Assembly (NCBI RefSeq): GCF_023343835.1
Contig: NC_064439.1
Location: 28,187,933-28,251,932 of the forward strand
From: Lagopus muta
Lineage: Eukaryota; Chordata; Aves; Galliformes; Phasianidae
Reading direction: 5' to 3'
Length of the DNA: 64,000 nt
Shown: in pieces, positions 48,580 to 61,800 of the stretch
Numbering within the stretch: the first letter of the stretch is position 1
How the letters are laid out: each line of letters starts with the position of its first letter
Program-made: the position numbers and the translations under genes
The notes under the pieces: model-generated
Seen by the model: the letters and a program-made list of their open reading frames with translations, nothing else
The model's database searches: none
Told to the model about the DNA's origin: nothing

Positions 48580-48644
48580 AAATTTTATGAATAAGAATCA
48601 GAAGCCGGTGCTAACAGGCCAGCGGTTCAAAACTAGGAAGAGGG
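48580..48644 (+). CDS. BZW2: BZW2 exon 2 (start codon exon)
   Basis: The acceptor is TTTTCTCCAG (ending 48579). Seven 5'UTR bases (AAATTTT) precede the ATG at 48587. The exon encodes [19 protein letters not shown] plus one base of Asp20, with donor GTATGT at 48645. The coding part is 48587-48644. Confidence 0.93.
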
Positions 48645-50177
48645 GTATGTTATGTTGCATTTTGTTACTTTCCTACATGTGGAAATGAATAAAAACAATG
48701 GATACAATGCCTGATATTTAATAGGATTAAGATTTTTCTCCTCTTCCCCTTGCTATGTTAAGAATATAGATGTTATTTGTAACTTATTTGTAAGATTTTG
48801 GATATTTTGTTTATGTTTCAGGACTTCATTGATGCTTTTAAGTTTGAATTTCTTTGCTGTTAAATCTTGCGGAGATTGTTTAAGAATTAGGTTTTGAGTT
48901 TACGATAGGCTTATGTATTATGAAGAAAACTTACTGTTTGTCATAGCTGTTTCTGAACGTGTCCCTTTTGATTAAGAAAACAAACTGTGAGCTTTTATTT
49001 GAAGATTACATAAATTGCCTGTTCTTGTTTTTATGCATATTTCTTTGATTCAAACTTACGCCATCTCTGTAAATGAATCCTTCACTTCTGAAAAGGAAAT
49101 TCTGTTCCATTATAACATCAAATAATCTCATTGGACCCATTTGCTTTAACAGAAAGCTCTTTTCAAAGACAACAGAGAACAAAAGCAAACAAAAAACCAA
49201 ATGTTTTTCTACTCTGTTAGTATAGTTTGATTCTTATTGTTAAAACACTTAATTGCCATGACATGAACCCCGTTTTTGTAATTGATACTGATTTTTCTTC
49301 AAAAATGGCTAGCAATCTATATATATTCAATTTTTAAAGGAGACGGATAGTGCTGATTGTACTGATCATGCAAGTATCCTATATAGCAAGAATCACTGAA
49401 TTGTAAGGGTTGGAAGGGACTTCTGGAAATGGAATATCTTTTCCCACCCCCACACTCCTTCCTCTAAAGCAAGGTCCCTAGAGTAGGTTACACAGAAAAA
49501 TGTGCAGGTGGGTTTTGAACATCTCCAGAGAGGATGACTCCACCATCTCTCTGGACAACTTGTTCCAGTGCTCTGTCACACTTAAAGGAGGTTTTTCTCA
49601 TGTTTCTGTGGAATTTCCTGTGTTTCAGTTTGCAGCTGTTGTCCTGTTGCTGGGCACTGTTGAAAAGAGTGGCCCCATCCTCTTAACCTTCCACTCTTTT
49701 CTTATTTGTTACTGTTGACAAGATGCCCTCTCATTTTTCTCTTCTGGGCTGAGCAGTCCCAGGTCTCTCAGCCTTTCCTCAAAAGGGAGATGCTTCAGCC
49801 CCTAAACATCGTTGTGGCTCCCCACTGGGCTCTCTCTAAAAGTCTGTCTTCATCTCGGGAGCCCAGGACTGCATGCAGTTTTCCAGATGTGGTCTCACCA
49901 GGGCACAGTGTGTGTGGGGGGGGGGGGGGGGGGGAGGGGAGGGTAACTGCCCTTAGCCTGCTGGCTACAATCTTTTTAACGCACCCCAAGATAACCATTG
50001 GCCTTCTGGGGCTTAAGGGGCTTAAGGGCACACTGCTGGCTCCTGGCTAATCTTTTGTCCAGAAGGATGCTCAGGTCCTTCTAACATGCTTCTTCATATC
50101 TTGGAGTTCATTTTCTGTGGTTGAGTGCCTGAGACAAATGAATACCCGACACTTGGATGAGAGCAAAAAAAAATAAA

Positions 50178-50212
<35 letters not shown>

Positions 50213-53200
50213 TATATACACACAAACTCAAAATATTGATAATAAAATAATCTTTTTCAGAAGATAATGTCTGGTTTGTGAAATGAAGATTTCAGTGTTT
50301 TGCTGTTGCAGTAGCTGATTATTTTGGTATGCACAGATGGAGTTCCTATCTGTCATGTAACAGACTTTTTCCATCTTGACTTTCCTGTTTCCCATTAAAA
50401 GCTGTCACCTGATCTGAGTTTGTTGTGACAGATAATGTGAATAAGAGCATTTTCTCACTGTGGATGGTGGATGGAAGAAACAAAAAGAGTTTGTATCCTT
50501 CCTCAGAAAGCTGCTAATTCTACCATGAATCTGAGGAGTTGAGTGAATGTATTAAAATCTAGGAAAGTCATGAAGCTTGGGTGAGAATTGTGAAATAGTT
50601 TTTTTTTTTGCAATTCTGTTAAAGAGCAGTTCCAGGTTTTTCAACTTTCCTCCCTTGCACACATTGCTTCCTCTGTTGTCTTAGCTGGCACAGTTCATAC
50701 AAGTAAGTGGAACCTCTTCAGATAAAAATATCCTTTTTATTTATGGACATACAATGTCTACAGGTATAACTAATTTGAAAAAGAAACCTTTGTTGTTTGT
50801 AAATAAACGTCATAGGGCTCCAGTAATTAGTGAGATTAACTTTTCTGTCAGTATGGTCCAAAACAGCATTAGCTAGCAACAGCAGAGGTGTAATTAGAGC
50901 AATGGAATTAACAGTTCCTAAAGAGTAATGCTGTCAAATCAACCAGGTATGTGTACCGTTGGATTGATTATACGTATTGTTTAGTCTAATTCAATCAGTT
51001 CTGGTAGTTATTTTACTTACTGAAATTGTCTCAGAACATTCTCTTTTTCGATAGGACGTTCTTTTCAGTCCTTGTTTGGCATTGTATGTAGCACAGTGAG
51101 GTCCTGACACTGGTTTGGTACTCTGATTCTTGTGCTACCACTAATAATTATAAGTAATTTTTTTCTTAACTGTATGGAAGAAAAAGACTTGGAGCAGTGG
51201 TTGGAAGGCTGAGGGAGGTGTTTGCTTTAGGAGATTACTTATATGGAACACTTAAAACATCTTCTAATCTAAATCCTAATTGTTTCTGTTCTGACTTCCA
51301 ATATACCAGAGACCCATTAAGTTTTACTCTGATGTGACTGAGCGCATAGAGTATGGTTTGACTCTGGCATTTCAGTCATTGGAGACTTTCTGGTGTATGC
51401 GACAGGCAGACCGTTAAGAGGGTCTGAAATATGCAAATGCTGAAGGAAACTGGTTGAATTATGGATAATGCTGCTTGCCAGTTGATTTTCAGAGGATGCA
51501 CTTTTCTCCTTCTGCAGCTCCCAAGAATGCTGCTGTCTGAGTAGAAAGTGAGCTGTGACATGGTGGTCAGACATTTAATAAAAAATACTTGTCACTATGA
51601 AGTCCATTGCTGCTCAGCTAGCTGCAATTAGTCTACAGATGTGAATGATTTCTGAGCTTTCAGAAGGCAATAAAGGAAGACGACAATGTTTGTTTGTTTT
51701 TTTCCTTTAAATTTTGAAAAGGTGTTCAGAGACTGAAATGTTTTTAAAAGAGAGCAGCCTGAGATAGCAACTTTTAAATCCCCCTCCTTCCATTTCTATC
51801 AGTTGAACTAATGAGTTACAGAATCATAGAATATATATATGTATATAATATATTATAAATATGTATAATACATATAATATAAAGCTTTTCTGAAGTGTAT
51901 ACAGTGGCACATATTGAAGTCACTTTCCAAGATGTGAAAGAAGAAAACTAACGTAAAGGAAAAAACCTGTGAGGCAGATCCTTATCGGGTTTCTGTCAAT
52001 CCGGATGAAGACGGTAGTATGCTTAGTTCCAGGAATAATCTGTATACCTGTCAGTTACAAGACTTTTGATGAGGGTCAGCAGTAGTTGTCGTCTGGCCAC
52101 AGTTTGTGCTTGATGTGCAGGTACATGGGAAATGTATTGACCACACTGTACTTGCATGCATGCAAATTCATTACATCTTGTTTGTGTAGTCTGATGTAGA
52201 AAAGGAGAAAATAGGAGTAACAAAAATGGCAGTGGTTAGTGAGGAAAATGTACGTATCCAGGCAGTTGACAAATACCTAAGGACAAAAAATGTCATTAAA
52301 TGTTAATGGAACAACCAGTGAGTATTGTTCGTAGTAAGCTGATAGACGTTACCTGGCAGCCATGTTTGTCCCCATGGTATAGATATCGCAGAGCTATTAA
52401 CAGCTGAAGAACTGTGCAAAAACATAAATGGTGGCATAAGAAGGAGCTGAGCTAAGCTGTGCATTTTAGTTTCTTTTGTGAAGGAGAATTATTAAGTAAA
52501 GTCAGTATTATGGTGAAATCAGAAAAGAGACTAAATAGGGCAGCTCATTTATCTTAGAAAAAAGGGCTGTGGGCTTTCTCTTGAGGAGCTGGAACAGATT
52601 CTTAAGGAGGGAGGTACAGATGTACTTTGTTATTTCCTTACAAGGAAATAAGGATCTGGGACCTGATGAAAATGAAAAGCTATGTATAGCACCGCTGCCT
52701 TGAATATTGTATGCAGCGCATCTGCAAGCTACACCTGCCTTTGCTAGCCCTGATTGAAACTGTGCTTGTTCAGTGATTATGTACTTGACAGCTCAGCATA
52801 CTGTCACCACTTCTTGATGATGGCTTCTTACTCATTCTGTTGTACTACGTCAGCATATTCTTCAGTGCATTAGTTTGGTAGAAAAATGCTTCAGTAAAAT
52901 TATAAACCATTTTTCATGCAGTGAATTCACCTCCTCTTCCCATGTCAATTTTTAGATTATCATAGACAAGAAAATAGAAGGGTGCACCAAATGAGAGGAG
53001 CGTTTCTGGGGCAGTAGAGGGTTCTTTTTAAGTAGCAAGAAATATTAATCACAATGTTTTTACTGAGGACTGTGCACCCATGGTGCAAAACACACAACGT
53101 TTCAGTTTAAACATAAGCATCTTAAATATTTTGACAAAATATAGCAATTATTTAACTTAACTCTTAAGACAAAATTGTCATCTATCTTAAGAGTCATCAA

Positions 53201-56200
53201 GTTTTTTAACTATATAAATACTGCATATGTGGTAGCCCGTAAAAGAATTATTTTCAGATACATATTTATAGGTGGAGCTGTGTTTCTAGTGTGCTGATTA
53301 AACTGCCTGAGGTACACATGCTGAAGTACTTACACTTAAATAAAAAGCTTGTTTGTGGGTGGCTGGTAGGTTGTTTTAGTATTTCACATTAGAAGAGAGC
53401 TGCAAGTATTTGGTAACTGTCCTGATAGCTCCAATTGGATTCCTGGGAGTGTTTACCTATGGACAGTTTCCCAGAGCAAAGATGTGTCCTTCAGTTTCCC
53501 TTCCTCTGTGGTTTATCTGCAATGGGCAGAACCAGCACTACAGTTATGTGACTATGGCAGACTCTAAGTCTTCATCACAGCTAGAAAATGAGGCAACACA
53601 ATGAAATACTCTGAAGATCTCGAAGTATGGGGGGAAGTAAAAGCCACTTTCAGTCCAGTGGAGAGGTTTACAGTGTGGTAATGATGAGAGTATGGTAGGA
53701 GAGAGGCTAGGATGGTACTGTGATGGTGTTCATTGCTACGTGACAAGCTGGGGTTGGGAACAGGTAACCACCGTAGGTTTGAGTATCCATGGAGTTGAGA
53801 GAATCTCAGCTATTTCTGATTTCATTAGGACATATTTGGGCAGAAACTTTACCTAGTTGTCTTAGTAACTAAAATTTCTATATTTGTATTTGTTTCAGGA
53901 TACATTAAGTGTAGGTTTTTAAAGTTTTTAATCCGTGCTTATTAGCAAGTGGTAACAGAGTGCGTTTTTTATAGTATTTTTGAGTGTTATGGAGGAATTT
54001 CTGGTTGTGTTTTTGAAGTTCAAATTTATTTTAATGGTAATTGATGTTTCGTGTGTGCCCTTGTGTAAAGTCAGGACCTGTTTTACTCAGAAACTTCGGG
54101 TGTATGTTGTAATTATTATTGGTCTGCAAGGAATAGTATCAGGAGATGTGTAACATCTGTAACATTTAGCTTTACTTGGAAGTTGTGGTTGCATCTGTTG
54201 GGAGTGGTGGCTTTGGCATTAGGAATGCTGTCTGGGGTTTCAGAATGTTCCTTAACTGAGTTCAACCAGGAGTGACTGTAGAAAGTGTGGTGTTAGCACT
54301 GCATTTGTTTCCTTAGAGCTCAGGTCGGTGAATAAAAGATAAATTCTTGGTTAAACCATGTGGTAGAATACTAAATATTTACAGAAGAGCTGTTTTCATG
54401 AATAGCTTGTTGTCTTTCCCCAAAGGTTGTCCCTTTGAAATATGTAACTGTAATTATTTAAAGGAAAACATGAGCAATTAAATAATATCACAATGGTTAT
54501 GCTACTTACACAAAACTGACATATAATTTATTCTGATACCAGATTTAACAACATATAGTGGCACACATGTTTAGTAATATCTCCAGTGAGAGTACAAAAT
54601 TGGAAAGCAATTTCAGTATTTCCTTGTCCCCCACATGTCTTGGTATTTTGAGGCTATGAATGAAAGTGAGGGTAAACACAGCAAGACTTCCAAAGGCAGT
54701 AGAAGCCAACTGAACACTCCTTTGTGTACTGCGCTGACCAGAATAGGAAGAACACATTCAGGTGCTGTGGTTATTTTGAGTCACTGGCTGATAAAGAATT
54801 TTAAAACTATCTTTCCTTTTCATTCTCCTTCCTGTTCCAGATGAAAAAGAGAAATTTGAACCCACAGTCTTCAGGGATACTATTGTCCAAGGTCTCAATG
54901 AAGCTGGGAGTGACCTGGAGGCCATAGCCAAGTTCCTGGATTCAGCAGGCTCACGGCTTGATTATCGCCGCTATGCTGACACTCTCTTTGATATTTTGGT
55001 AGCTGGCAGCATGCTTGGTAAGTTGCAGTGTACCTGATGCAGAATTTTGAGGATTAGCCCTGTTTCTTTGAAGATGCTTTTTTCCTTTAGAAAGTGGAAA
55101 TTATAAACTGCATTAGAGTGGTACTTGTCTAAATACTTTTTGGATATAATGTCACAGACTATTCTACTGTTGGTCACCAAAATACCTGGGGACTTGACAA
55201 TGTCAGGAAGCATCCTGCCTATATCACAAAAAATGTGTAGTGGTCTGCGAAGCCTTCAGGCTGAGCTGGAAGAGCACATAAAAGCACCAGCAAACAAAAT
55301 GAGAGACGTTGACTATGGAAAACAGTTGACTATGGAAAACAGGAATGTATGAGCTTAAGGAGGTGTCGTACAGCACTCTAGGTGATTAGCTGCTGCGAAG
55401 TTTGCTTTGTAGACCTAGGAACACAAGGTTGCTAAAGGAACTGAAGGATAACGAGTAGTGCTTTGTGGATGTTTATAGGGAATTTTCCCCAGGCATCAGT
55501 GACAGCATGGGAAAATTCCCTAACTTGTGCCTTCCCCTGAATTTGGATAACTTGGCTCTTTTTACCGGTTGCACTGGTTTGATTACTGCTTCCTGCTCTT
55601 TGTTTTGTTAGAAGGAAAGATATTTTTGAAAGTTTTAAGATAACACAGGAAACAAAAGCCAATGGAAGTTCTATTTAGGAAAAAAAAAAGCTCCAAACAA
55701 AATAACCTAGGAGGAGGCTTTTGTGGCACTGTTTGGATGTTTTCATGGAGTTAGGAAAATGTTCTAAGTTCTTAACTTAGTAACAGAATTAATTCTTTTA
55801 TCTTTGGAAGTTATTTACATTATTATGGTGTTTAAAGTAGCACTTAAAGTAAATGCAAGAATTATGCTTCAACCTACACTCTCTTGATCCTGCTCATGGC
55901 TCTCAAAAGCAGCTGAGATTCTTTAGTGTGACCTGAATTTCTCAGTCCTTCAAGGTCTGTGATCTCAGTTGCAGCGTCAGTCAGCTGTCCTTTCTGTCAG
56001 GTGGCGTTACAGCTCCACAACACTTGTATAGGTTTCTCCCTCACTCATTCCTTTTAACTCAATTGTACCGATACTTTTTTGCCTTTGCTTTCTTTTAGCT
56101 CCTGGAGGCACACGCATAGATGACAATGACAAGACCAAGATGACCCGTCACTGTGTATTTTTTGCAGAAGAAGATCACGATGCCATCCGAAACTATGCTC

Positions 56201-58890
56201 AGGTCAGGATAAGAGAGGGCTGGTTGATTACTGTTTTCTGTTTATGAACCAAGAGAGATTATAGAGGAACATCTGCAGACTGCCTAGGCTGCACTTGGCT
56301 GGTTTCAGGATAATTGAAAGTTCAGTTAACCAGTGGTCTGCCCTACCAGACAGTAACAGAATAACATGCCTGAGATTTTCTGATCATGCCTGTGAGCTCT
56401 TTCTTCTACATAAAACAGTCGTTTTTTCAGTTCACGCTTGGGTTCATATTATTTTAGACATCATTCTTACTAGTTTTGTTGGCCTTTTCTACATACAGCC
56501 TTAAAGATTTGCAGAAACATATTTTTAGAAACACATGAAGTGTGAATGACAAAAATGCACATCTCAAGCCTCCATCGTGTAGTTGTACGGCTAGTTAGGA
56601 GTTGGGCAAATGTTGAAAAAAGACTGAGAACTTTAATTTCTCCTACATACATGCTGTATAGTTTTTTCAAATTAAAACATGGCCTGCACAAATTGGTGTA
56701 TATGAAATTAGCATAAATAATGTATTCTAAAGCATTATTGAAGGGAAATTAATGTTGTGTTACATTAGGAGATGTACATGAGAAAATACAGTAAGAATTG
56801 AAAGTTTTAAGCCAATATGCAGTTCTGAATACAGGTAGGATTGCAAAAAAAAAAGATTTTTTACCATTGAAAATCTGATATCAGAAGTACATTCTTTTTA
56901 AATACTAAATTGCTATTGGGGTGTTGAAGATAGTAAGCAAAAAGCATGAAGGCTGCTATCCCTGAAAAGGTATTGAGAGTGACAAGTGGCTGAACGGCTG
57001 CGTGGTTGTTCTAAAGGATGCTAGGATCAGAATCTCCATCAGCAACAAAGACTTGCTAAATAACAAAGGTCCTTTAAAAATACATCCTTGATAGTCTGGA
57101 GAAGTGAACTATGCAGACTTCTGGGAAGGAAATCATTATGTTCATTGTATTACCTTTATCATCTCTTAAAAATAGGGTATTCTGCTCTAGGAAAGTCTGT
57201 TATTAATAAAAGCATTAATTCTGTTCTAGTGCTTTAACTACTTGATAATAAAAATTGGCAGTACAAGGTCTCTAGGGACAAACTTAATATTAAAATATTG
57301 ACTGTTGGCAAACAGAAGTTTCAGGATCTGAAGCACTATAATTTTGAATGTGTTTTCTGTATTTTGAACCAAAAGTCAGTATGTTGTAATTAATGCCTGA
57401 AAGGATGTTTCTTTTTATATACCTTGCCAGTTTTCATGCATATTGGAAATAGAGCTTGTATTGCGTTATGAAAAAGTGAAGTTAGGCTAAAATGCTGTTC
57501 AGAGCTTCTTACTTTCTTAATCTGTCTTCCTATGAGCTGGTAGAGTGGCTGCTTCTTGTGTTTCTAGCTGTGGAAACACAGATAGAAAAGTCTTCAAGAG
57601 AAAAGCAAGGGATAGTGATGATGCATTAGCAGATTATTTGCTTATAACGTGTACTTATGTCATTTTAGAAGGACTTACCAAAATACATGTTATTGGAAAA
57701 TATGAACAAAATCCTGGCTTACATTTGTCTTTTCCGTCTTATTTTATTAGATTTCTGTTTGTCTTTAACTCTTACTATGGTTGCAACTTGATATTTCAGT
57801 TTTCCTTGTTCAGAGCCAAAATAGTACCTGTTAGAATGTCTGAGTGTATTTTACATTCTCTGAAAAATGACTGAAAACTTCATTTCCCCTTTTACTTCCC
57901 CCATCCAGTTTGATGATATGTCACATTTTTCCTCATACAAATCTTTTTACATATGACAGTGAGTCATATTTTTGTGCCCTTTGTACAGTAGTGAGAGCAG
58001 TTACTTGTTTATTTAGTTTCTTATCTCTCACTTCTTCCATCCTGCACCTGTGCTGCTTCTGCTTTCATAATCTGTGGTCACAAGATGAGGAACAAGTGGT
58101 GAAAACTGGAGAAAAGTATTTCCAAGAACACAGTAGTTGTAAGAGCTTCGTGGAAGCTTCTTCCTTCTTCCCTGGCAGTAGTGAATTTTATTCTAAGTCT
58201 TCATGTTAGTGGATTTAATAGAGATCCTGTCTGCAATGAAGATAACCAGCATTACCGCCTCACTCCATTGATATACGTGTGACAGCTTCCTCAGAGAGCT
58301 GCATTATCAGAAGAAGGGGACAAAGTACAAATTTTCTGTGTGTTAACCTCTTCCTCCTCCCACTTTCTTCTGCTTCTGATCTATGGATAAGGGCATAAAG
58401 GAGAGTGGCAATAATATTTTGAGAAGTAAGAAGAAGAAAAGTTTTTCAAGCTGTAGTAAATTCTGTGATTCAGGCATTTTTCTGTATATCAGAGTTGCAG
58501 AATTCGTATTTTCCACTCTTGAGGATGTTTGGTGGTAAGTCATGGGATATATAGTGAGGTAGATGATGGCAGAAATACACTGCTGGCTACTTATTTCCTA
58601 GAAACAAAGTCTTTATTAATGTCTAAAGGAACATTATAGTGTAAGACGCCTGTGTTACTTTCTCCTCTCCTGTTGTGGAGACATAAAAATGAGAATAAGT
58701 CTTGTCATGGTTTGGCTATGCATTTTTCTTGGATTCAGCAGTGGCAGACTTGTTTCTTTTTGCTTTTTTGGGCTAAGTTTCTTTTTTTTAATTACATTTT
58801 AATTATCTCATGTTTTTCCTTTAGGTCTTCAACAAGCTTATCAGGAGATACAAATATCTGGAGAAAGCATTTGAAGATGAAATCAAAAAG
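48587..58890 (+). CDS. BZW2: BZW2 (5MP1, eIF5-mimic protein 1), first 135 residues
   Basis: Joined coding exons are 48587-48644, 54841-55017, 56099-56202 and 58825-58890, with phases matching throughout. The product starts [20 protein letters not shown] and is nearly identical to vertebrate BZW2 over the visible 135 residues of about 419. BZW2 is a cytosolic mimic of the eIF5 C-terminal HEAT (W2) domain. It competes with eIF5 for eIF2-beta and eIF3 and raises stringency of start-codon choice. The W2 domain itself and the remaining exons lie right of the window; the next expected exon (starting LLLFLKAF in mammals) was not found in the last 5.1 kb. The initiator ATG has a poor context (T at -3, A at +4), as known for BZW1 and BZW2. 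Confidence 0.95.
49388..50106 (-). repeat. CR1 LINE 3' part, antisense
   Basis: It starts with the CR1 tail complement (AATCACTGAATTGTAAGGGT, TTGGAAGGGACTTCTGG). It runs through TGAACATCTCCAGAGAGGAT, CTGGACAACTTGTTCCAGTG and GGGCTGAGCAGTCCCAGG, and reaches GCTCAGGTCCTTCT near the end of the reverse-transcriptase frame. It is about 720 bp. Confidence 0.9.
49916..49941 (+). repeat. Poly-G tract with quadruplex potential
   Basis: Nineteen consecutive G are followed by A, GGGG, A and GGG, inside the CR1 copy. Confidence 0.9.
50178..50225 (+). repeat. (TA)n/(CA)n microsatellite
   Basis: About 14 TA units run into CACACA and TATATACACACA. Confidence 0.95.
51820..51888 (-). repeat. CR1 tail remnant fused to AT-rich tract
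   Basis: CAGAATCATAGAA, the complement of the CR1 terminal repeat, is followed by about 55 nt of imperfect TA-rich repeat. It is a tail-only CR1 or a microsatellite grown from one. Confidence 0.6.
54841..55017 (+). CDS. BZW2: BZW2 exon 3
   Basis: This 177-nt exon has acceptor CCTGTTCCAG and donor GTAAGT. It encodes (D)[40 protein letters not shown] and [18 protein letters not shown], a strong family match. Confidence 0.96.
55018..56098 (+). other. BZW2 intron 3
   Basis: This 1.08-kb intron contains a 17-bp direct tandem duplication at 55308-55341 (unit GTTGACTATGGAAAACA). Nothing else is recognised. Confidence 0.75.
56099..56202 (+). CDS. BZW2: BZW2 exon 4
   Basis: This 104-nt exon has acceptor TTTCTTTTAG and donor GTCAGG. 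It encodes (A)[20 protein letters not shown] and [14 protein letters not shown]. Confidence 0.96.
56203..58824 (+). other. BZW2 intron 4
   Basis: This 2.62-kb intron has a 109-codon open frame at 57545-57874 with no protein character I recognise. No repeat is named. Confidence 0.75.
58825..58890 (+). CDS. BZW2: BZW2 exon 5
   Basis: This 66-nt exon (22 whole codons) has acceptor TTTCCTTTAG and donor GTAATG. It encodes [20 protein letters not shown] and KK. Confidence 0.95.
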
Positions 58891-61800
58891 GTAATGTTGG
58901 TGACAGGCTTTTTTTTTTTGAGTTACTGTTTGTGTTTTGTTTTTTTACTCTAATATAATTGTGTATGCAAGTTCTGCTCTGTTGTGTATTTTATTTAGCT
59001 CTGCTGGAAAAGAGAGTGGAATCTACAGTTGGCAGGGGTGGCAGCTTTAATCTGCAACTTTAGCTTCGTGGGAATGCTGCTGGTGGTGCTTGATCTAGGG
59101 TAGTTTTGAATTAATGCTTCCTTTGGTTGCTTTGACTAAATTTACTTTTTTCTAGGCTTTTCTATGCAGGATTTGGGTTTAGTTCTTAATAAGAGAAAGT
59201 ATTACTATCCTGCTAATAGATAATGTGTCTGTATTGGTTGTTTTTTTTCCCCCTATAGAATAAATGCAGATGTGCTGTGCAAAATGGCACTTGATGTATG
59301 AGTACTGAATTGCTTCTATGTTACGGAATGTGTCCTAACCACTAGTTTCAGTATTTGAGGCCACAGATATGTACAAGAGAAGTCATCACTGCACTGGTAG
59401 AGTTCTCAGGATTTGCCTGTTATGGTCGAGTGGATGTAGTGGGTGTAGATTCTGTGTTGTGGGTTTGAATTGTAAGGAAACAGGAGAAACATATGTACAA
59501 ATATTTCAAAAAAGAAATATGTATCTAGAGTGTTTTTCTTGGTAACAGAGGTAAATTCTTTCTTTATTCTGTTTTTAATTTGGCCTGAGTAAATGATAAA
59601 CTGTGCTGTGTTGTAAGTTAACGAGCCCACTGGTATTGCCAGAACCTGTCTTGTGAGTGAAATGCCCTGTTTGTTAAAAGTATATTTTTCTACAATCTGA
59701 ACATCAGTAGGATCGCTGCAGGGGTCAAATGAGGATAAGTGTGGAGTGTGATGCCTCACCACCACCTCCTGTGGCTGAATGAATTTGGCTGTTATTTATA
59801 CATTCTTGCTCATGCAGGAAATTATTTTTGCACTTGTGACCAGCATGCCTTTTAACTGATTCTGGTTACTCAATACATCATTCTGAAGACCTAAATTTAC
59901 CTCCATTCCCACACAAATCTGATGTTCTTGTTCTTAATTACTATAATCGTTGACATGAGAAACGCTGACTCACAGCATTCAAGTTTGAGTGTTCTGCATA
60001 TTAAACAAATGTCATGTCAATTCAGGCCGCCTCCTCGCTCTCCTGTAACCAGATTTTTGAATCCTTTGAGTTGCTGAGAATTCACTTTGCACAGTACTGA
60101 CAAGAGGAAACCATGCTCAATATATAATAATTCAACTCTTCAACTGAGGAATAAATGTCAATAATCTAAAGATTAACTGTATGCTAGTTTTAAGGCAAAG
60201 CTGTAATTTGAGGTACAGTTTGGCTGGAGTCCTGAAATCTGATGTAAAGCTGATGAAAGGATCCTGGCCCTGACAGCGTGGGGCTCAGAGTGGGCTTGTT
60301 CAGCTTACAGGCTGCAAACTTCAGTGTTATATACGCACTTTGTATATGATTTTGAGCATCAGATTACATCTTGTTCAGTAGACCACATGAGTGGGTTTGC
60401 ACACTGGCCCTATTATAATGGGCTGAATTTTTCTGCCTGTCCTTCAGTTGCCATCCTTAGCTCTGTGCTCTTGTGCAAATCTCAGCTTGTCTTCTGTGCT
60501 CTTCGACTTTGGACACGGTGCTGTTTAGCTGCCGTTGCTGAGGATGGAGGGGGGAAGTGTCCCTTAATACTCCATGTTGCAGAATTAAAAACCGTGAAGG
60601 TTATAGTGTAGTTCTGGGCTTGTGTAATACCCCTTCTCTGTCATTGACTTAAAACTCATAGATGTTATTTGTAGCTGCCTCATCTTCTTCCTCCCTCTGT
60701 TTTTGTGAACCCATACTTAAAGTGTCCATCTCCTGATGATGGTACTGGATTTTTACCTGGTTAGCGCTTTAATCAACATATGCACTAATGTGCATGAGTA
60801 GCTGCCCATAAAGAGGGTTATATGTTCATAAATGTAGATGTATTAATACTTCTGGAAGGGATTTCTACACCTTCAGAAGCTACTGCACCTTCACAGCTCT
60901 TAGAAAAGCGAAAGTGACTACTGGATGTTGTTCCCATGGTCACTGTCCCAGCAATGACTTGTTTTTTCTGGCAGATTCATTAGGCAGGTAGAGCATTTGG
61001 GGGGAAATGAGCTCTTCTCACAGAAAAAGTTGTGCTCAAAACAAGGCCATACCAGCAGTTTCAGTCTGAAGCAGGTGGTATCAGTGGGACTTCTTTTAGG
61101 AGGGATTGTCTTAGATGGCAGTATTTACTATATATCCTTTAGTTCATAATTTTATCTTTAGGGCAGCATTATTTCCCAGTACCTTTTGCGCCTGCTTCTA
61201 GCTTTCAGGTTTTTTTTTTCTGAATTCTCTTCCCTCACAACTGTATATTGTTCCTTCTTCTAATGACATAAGCAAACTGTATATCCAAATGTTTATTTCA
61301 TAATTACTTAATTATTGAAATTAAGCAATTTCAACAGAAGGAGGTGAAGTTTAAGTGTTGCTCACCTGCTATTTTTTAATGTAGCCATCTTGAGTTCATA
61401 TGAGTTCTGTCCAGTCTCTGTTCCTGCTTAGACCTCTGACAGTGTTTTACTGTAACTTAAGTAAAATTGTCAGTTCCAAATTTCTGTTCAGACGAGTAGA
61501 TGAATTCTGCAGTATTATTAGCTGTCTATTTAGGCATTTTCAAGAAGAATTCAGTGTAGTTCTTGCTTTTATGAAAATTGTGGTAAAGGTACGGGTAAGT
61601 ATTTTTTGGTCTTAGTACTGGTAAATACGTAGGCTGCTCTGAAAGTAATGCCTCCTGTTTATTTCCATGAAAACTACAACAGGTCCAAAGAGCACAGTTA
61701 CACTGCTTGATGGAACAAATTCCTGGTTACAAAATGCTCTTTTCAACACAGGCAGCACCATTGGCAATAGCGATGAACAAGAGCTTGAATGCCATGCTCC

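Larger units (their letters stand above)
48645..54840 (+). other. BZW2 intron 2
   Basis: This 6.2-kb intron carries an antisense CR1 at 49388-50106 with a poly-G tract, a TA/CA microsatellite at 50178 and an AT-rich tract at 51820. No exon is recognised between. Confidence 0.75.

Noticed and set aside
57545-57874. Open frame of 109 codons in BZW2 intron 4
   Set aside because: It starts at a non-ATG codon, has no recognised domain and no clear splice sites, and its length is not unusual for AT-rich intron sequence.
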